Made by a program: the position numbers and the translations under genes. This document shows, piece by piece, positions 35,161 through 47,071 of a stretch of DNA of 64,000 bases. The notes beneath the pieces were generated by a model. That model worked only from the letters and a program-made list of their open reading frames with translations, was not told the origin of the DNA and searched no databases. Every line of letters starts with the position of its first letter. Position 1 is the stretch's first letter. This DNA comes from Eutypa lata (Eukaryota; Ascomycota; Sordariomycetes; Xylariales; Diatrypaceae): the NCBI GenBank assembly GCA_022661535.1, contig JAKULF010000001.1, positions 1,736,001 to 1,800,000 of the forward strand. Direction: 5' to 3'.

Positions 35161-36636
35161 TCAGTACCCGATATCATCGCCCCTCTGCTCAATAGACATA
35201 TCTACAGCCTGATGCCAATGTCTAATGCGCTCGCGCACAGACCTCTCATACTGCGGCATAGTCATGATAGCTGCGGCGAAGAGACCGTACTCCCCCCTAC
35301 CACTACTACTACCGCTGCCGCCACGTGCCAGCTTGTTGACCGAGGCCTGGACCTGACTAAGGATGGAAGAGGTCTGGTGATCGAAGTACAGACCGCAGTG
35401 GCGCATCTCCTCCAGCAGATCCAACATGCCGGAGAGATCGCCGTACCGCGACCAGTAGATCTCCAGGAGCTCGTTGTAGAAGGGCGTCGATACGCCCAGC
35501 ACGTAGGACTCGAGGCCCAGCTCCTTGATGCGGGGGAGCATGTTTAGAGCTAGCGGTGAGGAGGCGCTGAATGCGGTGTCGAGGCGCCGGAGAGCAAGCA
35601 GGAGATAGGCTGGGTACAGCGGTCCGTGGACGTAGAGACTCATTTTCTCCGGAGGGACCGGACTTTCGGCATCCAATGACTCCTCGGACTCTGCCGTGGT
35701 AGTCTCCGAGGCCACAACAGTTTCGGCTTTGGCTTCAACCCCCGTTTCCGAGTCATGTTCCGCATTTGAACTTTGCAACTCGACTTTTGAGGCGGCTACA
35801 GCTTCTAGATCTTCCTTGTTTTTCTTCCGCCCTCTAGTACTAGTAGCTTTCTTAGTTGTATGCTCTTCCTCCTCCTCCTCCTCCTCCTCCCCCTCCTCCT
35901 CCATCTCCGGTTTCTGATCAAGGCCCAATTTAGCGGGCATAGTGAAAACCTCCTTCTCCAGCACCTCCCATAGTTCATAGTCAGTCCGCGCAGCAGTGAT
36001 GAGACCCTCGACTCTCATCCGCTCGGGGTGCCGCTTGGCGTCTAATTCGAACTTGCGCATGAAGGTATGCGCAGGGGCCTTCCAGCCCTCCTCCTCCTCG
36101 ACCGCGGCGGCATCCGCAGAACTCGCCCCGCCGTAGATGCGTCCCGGGGTCGAGGGGCCGATCGTATTCAAGGCCTTGCTCGCGGCGGCCCGCAGCTCGG
36201 GCGGAAACCGCAGCAGGGCCTTGTTCCGGTCCTTGGCGGCGCCGGCCAGCAGACCCGGGGCCGTGACGGTGGAGGGGCGCGCCTGGCCCGCGTCTTGCGC
36301 CGCTTGCTGCATAATCAGCATGGCGGATCGGGCGGTGGTGGAAGCTGACGGAGGCGACGGGGCGGCACCATCCTCTCGGAGATTGGGTTTCAGACCGCGC
36401 GCCTGGATGTCGGCGAAGATGCGCTCGAAGATCTGGCGTTCAGTTGGCGTGATGGTGCCCCGTTTCGTGGAATCAAATGAGATGCTATCGTCTCCCACTT
36501 CGGAGGCGAATGGAATCTCGTCTTTCAAGCTGCGACTGGTGGCGTGGAATGAGCGGAGGAGGGCGACTGGGATTCGTGGGGATTTGAGTATTGTCCTCGT
36601 TTGATAGAGGAATGGAAGGAAGGTGGTAGAAGACAT
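35161..36636 (-). CDS. Mtf2-like mitochondrial protein
   Basis: A single exon of 491 residues. The N-terminus is a mitochondrial presequence, rich in Arg, Ser, Thr and Leu with no early acidic residues (TRTILKSPRIPVALLRSFHATSRSL), and has a plausible MPP site near RSF. A disordered region follows with a Glu run (EEEGEEEEEEEEEH, DNA 35864-35908) and a Lys-rich TRGRKKNKED. The conserved C-terminal part, with YPAYLLLALRRLDTAF, LPRIKELGLESYVLGVST and YNELLEIYWSRYGDL...DLLEEM, resembles the Mtf2/Nam1 C-terminal domain; that family supports mitochondrial mRNA processing and translation in the matrix. The ATG at 36636 is chosen because it gives the presequence; an upstream in-frame ATG at 36744 would bury it. 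Divergent from the CMR1-type gene. Confidence 0.78.
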   Translation of the reverse strand: MSSTTFLPFLYQTRTILKSPRIPVALLRSFHATSRSLKDEIPFASEVGDDSISFDSTKRGTITPTERQIFERIFADIQARGLKPNLREDGAAPSPPSASTTARSAMLIMQQAAQDAGQARPSTVTAPGLLAGAAKDRNKALLRFPPELRAAASKALNTIGPSTPGRIYGGASSADAAAVEEEEGWKAPAHTFMRKFELDAKRHPERMRVEGLITAARTDYELWEVLEKEVFTMPAKLGLDQKPEMEEEGEEEEEEEEEHTTKKATSTRGRKKNKEDLEAVAASKVELQSSNAEHDSETGVEAKAETVVASETTTAESEESLDAESPVPPEKMSLYVHGPLYPAYLLLALRRLDTAFSASSPLALNMLPRIKELGLESYVLGVSTPFYNELLEIYWSRYGDLSGMLDLLEEMRHCGLYFDHQTSSILSQVQASVNKLARGGSGSSSGRGEYGLFAAAIMTMPQYERSVRERIRHWHQAVDMSIEQRGDDIGY

Positions 36637-37324
36637 ATTTGTTTGTTCGCTTTTTTGTATATCTACAACCAGATAATTTCTCCTTTTATATCTACATGTA
36701 GATATTATAAAACTCATCCAGTTTTCATATGCGACGTGATACAAAGGTGAGATTGGCGTATAGTTAATGAATTCATCCGAGACTCAAAAATGAAATTTTG
36801 GACTATAGAAAAGTACCCACCTTTATCGATAAGGGAGGGACCTGTATGTATGGAGCTCGGTAGGGTAACTAGGCTGCAGCCCTCCCCTGTCCCCTGTCCC
36901 CGGCTTATCCCCTGCAATATTTCTTAATTAGCGTGACGCGGTGTCCCTCATAACCTCGTGACCTCGCGTCTTGATTTTTAATTGAATTCCTCGAATCTCG
37001 AGTCTCGAGGTCATCGTCGCGATTCCGCATATTTGATTTCCGAAAGCAAAGGCAAAACCAATTGCAGTAAATCCTACACTCAAATCATCGCATTCCAGCT
37101 GAAAGTGTCTGAAACTTGTCTCATTCATCCCCCCAAAAAACTCAACTCACATATTCAAGTTATTACAACACTACATCCTTAGGAATACCTGTTCATACTT
37201 CATATACTGATTAACAATTGTTGCTATCTTGGAAATCCTATTTAGTAGGCACACGCACACGCGTATTAACTGGTTTTGTCTTTTTCCTGTTATTCCGGCG
37301 CAAATCGTCAACCAACCAACCACC
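36637..37324. other. Bidirectional promoter, Mtf2-like / CMR1-like
   Basis: These 688 nt separate two divergent conserved genes. The sequence has T-rich and C-rich tracts (CCCCTGTCCCCTGTCCCC near 36885) and no ORF of note. Confidence 0.55.
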
Positions 37325-39045
37325 ATGGCGCCCGAATTGAGCGCCTTCGAGGCCCGGCGGCGCGCCAATGTCGCCAACAACCAAAAGCTGCTCAAAGATA
37401 CTAAGGATATCGGCGCGAGCATGAGGAAGGCCGCCGCACCGGCACCCAAATCCAGACCGGCGGCACCGAGGAAGAGGAAGATCGCCGAGCCGGTGCAGCC
37501 GACGCGCACCATGCCTACGCGACAGAGCAGGCGGTTGGCGGGCGGGACTGCCGAGTCCGACGACGTGAAGGCGGGCGACATCCCGGCCGAGCTGCAGCTG
37601 CCGCGGCAGACGAAGCGGATGCGGGTAGCGGGCGACATGGCGCTCTCCAAACTTCAGGTCGAGGGCCAGCGGTGGTCCAATGGCGAGGTGCTGGCCAATT
37701 TCGCTGTGCAGGGCGCGCAGCCGGGCGTCAGGACTTTTACAGATGATGATATCAAGGATTCTGATGATGAGAAGTTGATGAGTTTGAGAAAGGGGATGAA
37801 TGAGCTTAAGCTGTATGAGGGGTGGCAACCTAATGGTGAGTAGCGAACTTAGGAGGTGGATATTTGATCTCAGTTCATCTCATCCGATGATTCTACTACT
37901 ACTTGAATGTTATATGGCATATTTGCTAACACGAAAGATAGACATTAAAATCACGCCCGAGCGAGTATATGCTCTCACATTTCACCCCACTAAAGACAAG
38001 CCCCTCGTCCTAGCAGGTGACAAAACGGGCGTTATGGGTATCTTCGACGGATCGCAAGAGACGCCCGACTATCCCGACGACGACGACGATGCGGCTGATG
38101 ACTTCGTACCGCCACTACCTAAGATCGCAGCGTACACGGTGCATAACCGGACCATCTCGTCGGTCAAAGTACCACAGCTAGACCCCAACTCGGTGCTCAC
38201 GAGTTCCTACGACTCATCCATCCGGTGTCTCGACCTACCCACACAAGTTAGTAGCCAGCTATGGGCGCCCGACGACGACGGCGACGAGCTCGCCATCACC
38301 TGTCTGGACGTGTCGCCCGAGGCCAAGGACGTCATCTTCTTCTCCACTATGGAGGGTTCGGTGGGCCGGTTCGATAGACGGAGTGGCGGCCGAGGAAACA
38401 AAACCGATATATGGAGCTTGACCGACAATAAGATCGGCGGCTTCTCCTTACATCCACTGTTGCCCCACCTCGTAGCCACGGCGTCGCTCGACCGGACGCT
38501 TAAGGTCTGGGATATGCGTAAGTCAAGCAATTTCAATTTTCTCGTTACAGGCCGCAAGCCTTCCGCTAACACAAAGACTTCAAATAGGTATGATCAAACA
38601 CAATCATCCCGCACTCCTCGGTGAGCACCACTCGCGCCTATCCGTATCCCACGCATCCTGGAGCCGAACCGGATACCTCGCCACGTCCTCGTACGACGAC
38701 ACGGTGAAGATCTACGACCTCTCAGGGGCGGCGAAGTGGAAACCAGGACAGGATCTCGGGGGCGACCTCTCGCCAGCGCAGGCGATCCCCCACAACAACC
38801 AAACCGGTCGTTGGGTCACGATCCTCAAGCCGCAGTGGCAGAGCAACCCGGCAGACGGCGTCGACAAGTTCGCCATTGCGAATATGAACCGCTTCGTCGA
38901 CATCTACGGTAGCGATGGCCGCCAGATCGCTCAGCTCGATGGCGAGGATAGCATCACGGCTGTTCCGGCCGTGGCGGAGCTGCATCCTGTTTGTAATTGG
39001 GTTGCTGGCGGGACGGGGAGCGGGAAGCTGTGTCTTTGGTTGTGA
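37325..39045 (+). CDS. CMR1: WD40-repeat DNA damage-binding protein, CMR1 type
   Basis: Three exons (37325-37835, 37942-38517, 38588-39045) give 514 residues, the size of fungal CMR1 proteins. The N-terminus is charged and helical with FEARRRANVANNQKLL, and a basic nuclear-type patch RKRKIAEP follows. TRQSRRLAG and GEVLANF-type strings are seen before the propeller. The WD repeats include HNRTISSVKVPQLDP, SSYDSSIRCLDL, GRFDRRSGGR, HPLLPHLVATASLDRTLKVWD and RLSVSHASWS. They end in HPVCNWVAGGTGSGKLCLWL, typical of CMR1. Yeast Cmr1 is a nuclear WD40 protein that binds DNA and gathers at stress foci linked to protein quality control. The start ATG has a strong context, CCACCATGG. Exon phases agree. 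Confidence 0.9.
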
Positions 39046-40726
39046 GGGCATAGGTATGCATGCGGATGGATGAGTGAGTTGAGATAGGAAGTTTTCCCAT
39101 AAAGAAATGTTCCATAGGAAATGCTCCATGGAACAGACAGGGCAGATTTGCCCCTTGCGCGATTAGCTTGCGTCGAGTCCTGCCTTGAAAGGCTGTACGT
39201 ATGTGCATGGTTATACCCGTGGTTATATACAAACATTAGATATTATGAGCATACAATGGGTGAACTCACGGTGAAGTTGCCTGCGGATATGGTCAGGAGA
39301 TTGAATGACGGCTGGGTGCTGAAGGATGTAGACTATGACGTGAAGCCGTGTAAAGTAGCCCTAATATGATCCAAAGAAAGACCTAGTATTAAAGCACTAC
39401 CTTTCACTTCCTCGCCGCTACTAATTTGAGTGGTGGAATGATTCTGGAGTTCGTCTGAGCTGTGATCGCTTGATTCCTCCTTGTCTACTTGCAGCCCCAA
39501 ATGGCACAACTCCTAGACTATCTGCCGAACTTGCTCAAAGGTCCTGAACCTTGGACATTTGCCGGATACGGTCTCCACAAATTCATCGAGCTGGCACACA
39601 CAAGTAGCGAAACCACAATCTTCTCCCGGAGTATCACGTTCGGCAGTGGTTGGTGGTTTCTGCTGTTCGTCGCAATCCAGGTAAAAGGTATATACTCGAG
39701 GTAGTGGTTTTCAGCCTTCTCGAGTTGGGGGAAGATGCTGGAACCTAATTACACATAGAAGCTGAGGCTGGTGGAGATACCCAAATGCCACATCGCCTTC
39801 AAGTAGTTACCCAAAGGTCGTCTTTGCAGAACATAGGAGGTAAGCTAGCAAAAAGAAATTTAAAAAAAATACAGCCAGCTTTTTCACCCCCGCCTCTGGC
39901 ACAGCGACCAAGCTTTCTACCTTGGCGCTCCAACTAATATGAGACACGCCTGTGCAAAGAGCAGCGATACTATACGCTCTGGCAAGAGGGGGGCAATGCG
40001 TACGTGACCTTTGCAACCCATTTATATTTATTATGGTTCCAACAGTTATGATTGTGCATCAGATATTCCGAACCATTCCTGATAGCTTCCTGGATTTGGA
40101 ATTGGAAGTGCGCAATCCATGGGAGCAAGTAAAGAGACTTGAGTGTAAGGACGGCGTAGGCTGGCTGTGGTCTCCCGGGATGCGGTGTTGAATTGCCAGA
40201 AACCATCTGAGAGCTGTGTCTTCAAGGTCCGTATTCCGGTTTGGAATAGCACAATGGGAATATCCTCAGAAACCAGCTGAGCTGCTATGGCAACTCCCCA
40301 AGCAGATCTTGGTCCCAACTTTGTAGCAATTACACAAAAGCCACAGCTAGTAGGATCCTAGAGTGGCCTTCCGATCCGAGAGATTCTAAGAGTCTTTATC
40401 AGCAATCGCCGGGAAAAGGTCAACTGCAAAGTATATACTCATTTGTCTTTATTTGGTTGTGGTTTGTGGTGCCTCGCCATAGCTCTTGGATTAGACGTAC
40501 GAAGGTCAGATAGTCTATGGGTACATACTAGATAGAACCAATTGAAGGTTACAAAGAAGTCAATCTAATTGGAGATCTACACGTGTATACTGGACTCAGA
40601 TCTTATCACTACTTTCGACTCTGGTACAGAGGCATATATAGGAATTACCGTCACCAATGACGCCCAACTTCGTTAAAGCAGACCATATCCATCCATTGCT
40701 GCGACAAGAGCCCCGTATTACTTCCC
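39046..40726. other. Gene-poor convergent region
   Basis: In these 1.7 kb, short frames such as 39489-39704 plus (71 codons, ends with a hydrophobic stretch) and 40046-40318 minus show no motif I recognise. They are not annotated as genes. Confidence 0.5.
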
Positions 40727-41634
40727 TCACACTGCCAACTGCTTCGCTTCTCCATCGGGCGAACAGCTAACAAAGCGCCACCGGCGTGATTGCCACATGG
40801 GCACAGCCTTAGTCATGACCATTTTAGCCACCCCCTTAAGGGGTGGGAATACACCGTGCCACATACCGCCTTCGAGTTCAACCGTTTCCATATTAAGGAA
40901 AAAGACGGGCAAGGTATTATTAAATACAAAGCCCAAGTTGAATTGATTTTTGCCTAGATACGGGAATGAAGAAAATCAGACCTTAATAGGACGATATAAT
41001 ATAAAAGAATTCAATAAATTTACCAGCAGCATCGGCGATACCAAGGATATCGATAGGATTATCCGGAGTACTGTATTTCCCAAGCGCTACAATAGCACCT
41101 GGTTCCGCCTTGAGATGGCTATGCAGTGGTTCCTTAAAAGAGTCCATAATAGCAATCAACTCGGTACTGCTAAACTTGTCATCCTTATCGAGAAGATACT
41201 TTTTCATGCGTTCCATGCCGCTATAGAACGCCTCGTGTTCGTGGACAGCTTGGTCCATCAAACCTTTCCGACCGGCTGCCTTGTCCACGTTCGGAAAGAG
41301 CTCTGTCTCTTCGTAGTGGTGGTGCGTCGCGACACATTCGATCCAGGATAGGCAATAGCCGACAAAATCGGACTTATCAGCGGGGTGTTGAACGCGAGGG
41401 GCCTGCTGGTAAATGCTGTTGAAACCACGGATAAAGGAGTTATGGCTAAGGGCCATGTGTGAAGCTTCGATAGTAAAAGGGTCGTCCTACAAAGAGAGCT
41501 AGCTAGTAAGACGTTGAAATTTTGAAAAGCACGACCAGATAACTATCAGTACATGCCTGGCCGGTTTCAAACTTCGGGGTATGGATCAACGCTAATGGCA
41601 TGTCCGTGTATACACGAGGCGTGCTGCCGGCCAT
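40727..41634 (-). CDS. Hemerythrin-like (HHE) domain protein
   Basis: Three exons (41634-41557, 41486-41024, 40953-40727) give 255 residues. Exon 1 encodes MAGSTPRVYTDMPLALIHTP. The HHE four-helix core in exon 2 shows His/Glu di-iron ligands in MALSHNSFIRG, VATHHHYEETELFP, HEHEAFYSGMERM and LHSHLKAEPGA. Exon 3 gives the conserved end NTLPVFFLNMETVELEGGMWH and WRFVSCSPDGEAKQL. Intron 2 is GT-AG. For intron 1 the model uses a GC donor (CAG|GCATGT), which gives ETGQ/DDPFTIEA as in relatives; a GT donor 21 nt further in would add seven residues. No signal peptide or membrane segment. Likely a cytosolic metal-, oxygen- or NO-related protein; the precise role is not known. Confidence 0.85.
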
Positions 41635-42714
41635 GTTTAGACGTATGAACGTCCACTTCGTCAGTTCAAAGTCAGTGTTGGAAAGCGTTGTCGGCTTGAG
41701 CTGCTGCTATCGGTGATGGGGACGTCTCCAGGCTATTGTGATATCTTGAGATGGCAAGTTACCAAAGGGGCACGGGCGCAGGTTGTGCGAGAAAAAAGGT
41801 AAGCTTAACTGGTTGGTGCTACGGCAGCAGCCACAGTCAGGGTAAGCTTCCTTGCCCAAGTAATGAATGTGACGTTATGTAATTATATATTTATTAAAAC
41901 GGGTATCATTACATATACCTACCTACGTATGTATACAGAACTAACACCCAAGTACCCCTTGCATCCAGTCCCCACCCCCTCACTATGTCACTGACCACCT
42001 ACCGGGATGACGGGAGGAAGCGCTTCCCACCACCATTAAGAAAGGTTACATACATTAGTACGAGGTAAGTAAATAACATTAAATGCTTACAATAATGCCA
42101 AGGTCAGGCTATGGCAATATCGATTTAGTAGATGATGTATATGTCCAGTAATCATTAACACTGCCTGCAGAAGTGAACTGATATGATGTCGCCCGCGGAG
42201 CTGTAATGCCAGGGTAGTGTGCATGTCTTGCCCCAGTGATTTTTATTTTTAGATCTGCCGTGGGTTTTTTCTCATATAAGACACTTGTTATAGGTAGAAA
42301 GGGGTACGTCGACATGACAGGTGCGACACACTGTGGGAGGTATTTAACATGGGCTCTGGGACTGGTGTATCCTGGAGAACCCTGGCCAACATCTTCTCCG
42401 GTTGGTCAGGATCTGCCTGGGTAGTCTGAAACAACAACTTTTATCCAGCTAATCTAATCACTTCAAATCTGTTATGGCATATCTCTAGTGCTGAGCAGCA
42501 GTGGTCCTACCCAAATTCACCCTCCTTTGCGTAATTATGGGGAGCCTTGGGTGTGATCACTAGCATGCGGCGTAGAACTGATATCCCTTCCAGGTTTTTG
42601 CTTATAAAGTTGATGTGTCTTGTAGTCCAGTTTCTCCGCCAATCTGCCGTGCACAGTAGACAGGCATTATTACTCTAGCCATCCCCATCTCGCAAATCCA
42701 GACAACAGGCACAC
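41635..42714. other. Intergenic, nothing recognised
   Basis: About 1.1 kb lies between divergent gene starts and contains only short chance frames on both strands. Confidence 0.5.
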
Positions 42715-43040
42715 ATGATTCAACTAGAGCATGGGGATCTTGCCTACACATCGACGGCCTTGGCACTGGAGGGCCAGACCTCCAACTTTATGAATCCCCC
42801 ATCTCAGCAGATTTCCATGGTTGCAGTTAGTACGGTGATGATCATTTTGACCTTAACTTTTGTGTCCATACGCCTTTACACAAGCCTTCGTATCTCTCGC
42901 CTATTGGGCATTAAGGACTGTGGGTTACTCTACTGTATAATTCGAGCGTCAAGAACTCGCAATAGCTGATCTAGTTACCCCAGGGCATTGCGTGCTAGCG
43001 GTTTTATTATCATTCGAGTACATTGGCGTCATCCTGTCCC
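42715..43040 (+). pseudogene. Rhodopsin-domain membrane protein, 5' fragment ending at A+T-rich block
   Basis: Exon 1 (42715-42919) and exon 2 (42984-43040), joined across a 64-nt GT-AG intron in phase 1, encode an N-terminus, TM1 (ISMVAVSTVMIILTLTFVSI, then RLYTSL), the family motif LGIKDWHCVLAVLLSF and TM2 (EYIGVILS). A good donor, GTAAGT, follows at 43041, but no later exon is present: the sequence turns into an extremely A+T-rich block and then the 3' end of the next gene. The remaining parts have no stop codons and correct splice signals, so truncation rather than slow decay removed the rest. Compare the fragment at 6148, cut at almost the same protein position. Confidence 0.7.
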
Positions 43041-43059
43041 GTAAGTGTTCGGGCTTATA

Positions 43060-43310
43060 AGCCTGCTATTATTACTTATTATACTTTTTAACTTCCTTAA
43101 TTAATGATATATTTATATTTTAATATTCTTTTGTTTTTTTGTTTATAATTAAATATTTATTTTAATATATATAATTAGTTAATAAATATATTTTATATTT
43201 TATATTTTATATAAAACATAATGCTTAGAATTAAAAACAACCTCTTTATATTAATATCTTTTGTAATAGAATACCTTAATATAATAAGCCCATCGAGATA
43301 AAGTGCTGTA
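43060..43310. repeat. Extremely A+T-rich block
   Basis: Almost uninterrupted A and T with TTTATATTTTATATTTTATA-type tandem units near 43185-43215. It contrasts sharply with the flanking gene sequence. It could be a RIP-mutated repeat remnant or a low-complexity insertion; no terminal repeats were found. Confidence 0.75.
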
Positions 43311-43365
43311 TTTCAACATGCTTATAAAGAAGGTTTTACTCCATACTCTCCCGGTTGTTCTCGGC

Positions 43366-45116
43366 CTACGGCAACTTCCAGCCACCGGGTACTAGCCTCT
43401 GAAATACGAGATCAGGGTCATACTTGATTTGCACGTCCCTGAGCTTTCTCACGTTGCCTTCACCATACGATGCGATGACATCCTGTTCGCGATTCGCGTC
43501 ATTCATGAACAGATAGCGGATAAAGCTGTCCTCTTCTTCGGACGCCTTTGTAACCGCGCCTATCAGATCCACGGTGGCGGACCGAATAAATTCATCGTCA
43601 CTTTCCCAATACCACCCCACGTCAATGGCATACCATGTCTGGCTAACGTCCTGGAGACCGAGAGCATTACCACCACTCGCGTAGCCAGCCTGGATTGCTG
43701 TCGAAGATATTGGCTGAAGGCCGAACGCTAGGGACCCTGCAGTGACTGACCTGACTTCATCCAAAGACGGAGAAGTCGTTACTATATTACCTAGCGAATG
43801 ATACACAGCCTCGTTTGGGGTGAAGCTTGTGGTGTATAAATCGATCCTACCCTTGTTAGTTTTATTTTTCTTCGGACGTTAGGCCAGCTGAATGCATACC
43901 GTGGCAGGTCTACGGAGCCCTGCGTAGCGAGAAACTCGTAGTACGTCGAGAGCGTTGTTGAGTCGGAGGTTGTGTTGATAGAATAAAACGGTTCAAAAGC
44001 AGGGGGGAACATCTCTGGCTTCAAGTAGACCATGCTCAATACAATGCCAATAGTCTCATTGATAGGAAAGCCCTGTAGCATAACATTTGCGTAAGGGTCT
44101 TTCTGGGGATTTAATTGGTATTCGAGCATAGCGGCGTGTAACATGGGAAGATCTTCCCAAGCGTACGTCTTGACTCCTCCCCAAACCTGAGGAAGAGGAT
44201 ACGCGGATAATGTGAACGAGGTCACGATCCCTGTGGCAAATCTAGTGAGTAGAGTCTATTGATAATAGATCTCCCAAAACGTACCAAAGTTATTACCTGC
44301 ACCTTTCAGGGCCCAGAACAAGTCTGAGTTGGACTCAGCATTGGCATTGGCGAGTGAGCCATCGGCAAGAACGACCTGTGGACTTATCAGTATGTAATGG
44401 AAATGCTTGGTAGGGAGATCAATACCTCGAAATTGACGACGTTATCGCAAGGTAAGCCATAAAGGTCAGCAAGATAGGAGAGGCCACCTATAAGGTCGGT
44501 TAGATACTATGTGGAACAATAACCAAGAAGGGACTGCAGGGATTATAGAGCTTACCCCCGAGGATCAATCCACCTACGCCAACATCTAGAACCCTCCCAC
44601 CGACTACCGTGACGTTATACTGCTCGAGTTGACTGTACACCGCGTCCCATCTCAGCCCCGCGCCTATCATAACCACGTTGCTTTCTGCGTCGTACTCGAT
44701 GCCGTTGAAGCCAGACATATCTATAAGAACACCATTGTCGATGTTGGCGGCACCTGGAGCCGGGTTATGGCCTCCGGACCGGATCGCAAATGAGGCATTA
44801 CCGGCGACGATATATGAAACCGCTTGCTGGAGTTGAGCCACATTCTCGGGCCGGAAGATACACGCGGGATATTGCCATGAAGTCTGAGACCTGTTTCCAG
44901 TGAGCAATCGCACTCTTATGGGAAGCCAGGATGCCCGGTGGGTTGCTACCAGTTCTCTGTCCTAAGCACGGGAAACTCCGGATCGGCCGGAGTGAAAATA
45001 GCATTGCCAAAATCTATCTCGAGCTGACTACATACAGACAAAGCATATGATGGGAGTGAAAGCGTGAGGAAGCAACCAATAACGCTGCGAGCGTTCTTAT
45101 TGGTCAATCGCAACAT
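43366..45116 (-). CDS. FAD-linked oxidase, berberine-bridge-enzyme type, secreted (copy 1)
   Basis: Six exons (45116-44950, 44890-44556, 44487-44426, 44375-44285, 44230-43900, 43846-43366) sum to 488 residues with all five phases consistent. A signal peptide is at residues 1 to about 27. The FAD-binding PCMH domain begins [21 protein letters not shown]. The covalent flavin His lies in [16 protein letters not shown]. The second flavin site, Cys in bicovalent members (GxCPxVG), is Val in [11 protein letters not shown], so a single covalent link is expected. [29 protein letters not shown] and a BBE C-terminal segment ([19 protein letters not shown]) complete it. Such enzymes oxidise sugars, alcohols or secondary metabolites using O2. 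Substrate unknown. It is the first member of the redox-enzyme block and paralogous to 54960-56889. Confidence 0.9.
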
Positions 45117-45781
45117 GTTTCGGGATGCAGCGATCTGTATCTAGGTATTGGTTTTCGCTCTAGCACCTCTAGTCCCTACCAGATCCCCTCCCACGTCTAC
45201 CATGGCCATTGCCGCTATTTATCAAGACGCTGACAACGTGTCCCTATTATGTGTATGTAGGTATTGACATCCTAGACGTAAACTGGCAAGTCAGGTGCTG
45301 AAGGCTGCCAAATCCAACCAGGTTACATCGCATCATGGACTGATTACCTGCATTAGCGGAAAGTAGCCAAATGTCGGTATTTTGTACTAAGTATACGAAA
45401 TGATATGTCCATACGTACCCACCCGTACTTCAATTTATCATGGGTATCTACAAGACATTGGATGTGTGAATGGTAGGTAAATGGTAGGTAACGATTTGCC
45501 TAGGCTGAGAATGCATTACCTCATGTGTAACATTTGTTGCCTGGAAAAAGAAAAGAGGGGTAAAACAAAAAGGTTCTTCCTGCTTACCAATAGAATACAT
45601 GTAGTTACAGGAGCAAGGGAAGCCAGGCGCCAGGTAGGAGGCAACTGATGCATCATCTAAGTAGGCAGCTGCCAGGGGATCGGTAGACACACCAGCTCTG
45701 TATATCTTCCTCTATCCCGCGGCTTCATATCAAGAGACAGCACTTCTCAGAAAACAGACAGTGGCAGGTCTGAGACAGAGA
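45117..45781. other. Divergent promoter region
   Basis: About 665 nt lie between the divergent BBE-type oxidase and SDR genes, which may therefore share regulatory sequence. No ORF with support. Confidence 0.5.
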
Positions 45782-46836
45782 ATGGCGGGAACTATTATAT
45801 TTACTGGAGCCAATGGCTCCCTTGGATTGTACGCCGTCGAGCACCTCTTAACCAAATACCCCGAGCATACAGCTCTCCTTACGGTGAGAAATGCTACAGA
45901 TGCGGACCCCAACACCGGGAAGCTACGCGATCTGATAGCCCGTTTTCCGAACACAAAGGCCACTATTTATCAAGTCGACCTCAGCCGCCTTTCCGACGTG
46001 CACGGTTTTGCTACTGTCGTCGCCGAGCAAGTTGAGAGCAATAAGCTGCCCCGCATCATTGGAATCGTCTGCAATGCTTTCTATTGGAACCTTGTGGGGG
46101 GCCCTGATATGACGGTGGACGGCTTTGAGAAAAGCTTCGCTGTCTCCCATGTCGCACATGTGGCGCTCGTGTTGCGGCTGATAGGATTATTCTCACCGGA
46201 TGGAGGCCGCGTCACGCTCCTATCAAGCGACGCGCATTATCCGGGGAAGAATCCTACGGAGAGAATCCCACCGGTGATTCCGGAGGATCTGGATCTATTG
46301 CCCAAGCCCAGCGCCACCAAGGGTGATACATTTGGACTAGGCTACCAGAGATACGCAAACTCCAAGCTTGCCCTTACTACGTGGATGTATGCTCTCAATA
46401 GTCATCTGGAGAAGGTATGCCCTGTATTATTGTTACACTGTTTGAACTCGGGATCCTGATGAGCCATTAGGACTCTAACCTGCGAAACATAACGGCCATT
46501 GCACTGCACCCAGGCGCGCTTGTTGACTCGCGTTCCCTCCGCACAAACGCACCTGGATATCTACGCATAGCCCAGACTCTCGTCTTGCGGCCTTTCCTAC
46601 CGATCTTGCGTCTGCAAAACCCCACCTACCGGAAGGCTCGCGACGCTGGAGTTGACACGATGGAGCTCGCACTGGGTAAAATTCATCCCGGCGAGCGCGG
46701 CTACTTCGTCTGCCGAGATCCCGACGAAAGCGCACCACAAAGTCGGGATGATGAAGTACAGGAGAAGTTATGGGCTAAGAGTGCAGAATGGGCAGGCATA
46801 ACAGAGGACAAGACTGCTCTGAAGCTGAACTCTTAA
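45782..46836 (+). CDS. Short-chain dehydrogenase/reductase
   Basis: Exons 45782-46414 and 46471-46836, with a 56-nt phase-0 intron, give 332 residues. The nucleotide motif is FTGANGSLGLYA (TGxxxGxG), followed by VCNAFYW at the NAG position, LLSSDAHYPG with the catalytic Ser, and YQRYANSKLALTTW with YxxxK. IALHPGALVDSRS is the usual PG segment after the active site. The length and the insert before the YxxxK resemble retinol-dehydrogenase-like fungal SDRs. An oxidoreductase of an alcohol/ketone pair, probably cytosolic. It starts divergently from the BBE-type oxidase and faces the cupin gene. The ATG at 45782 is the first in-frame ATG. Confidence 0.88.
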
Positions 46837-47071
46837 GGGTGCATGTATTATACTAGACTAATCGTGATTTTGACAACCTCGGGAGCTAGGTGGGCTGGAA
46901 TGATCTCCCTAAAATTAGGTCCAATACGGTCGCGTTACAATTGTGGTGCTCGTCTCTTGACAACAATAGGAATATAAATAACTATCATTAATACAATAGT
47001 AAGCTATCAAGACTCGACGTACATGATAATCCTTCGTGAGGTTGTCGTGAATCTTAAGGGGTTAACAATGT

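Noticed and set aside
39489..40318. Short ORFs in the 39-40.7 kb gap
   Set aside because: No motif, homology or splice signal that I can defend.
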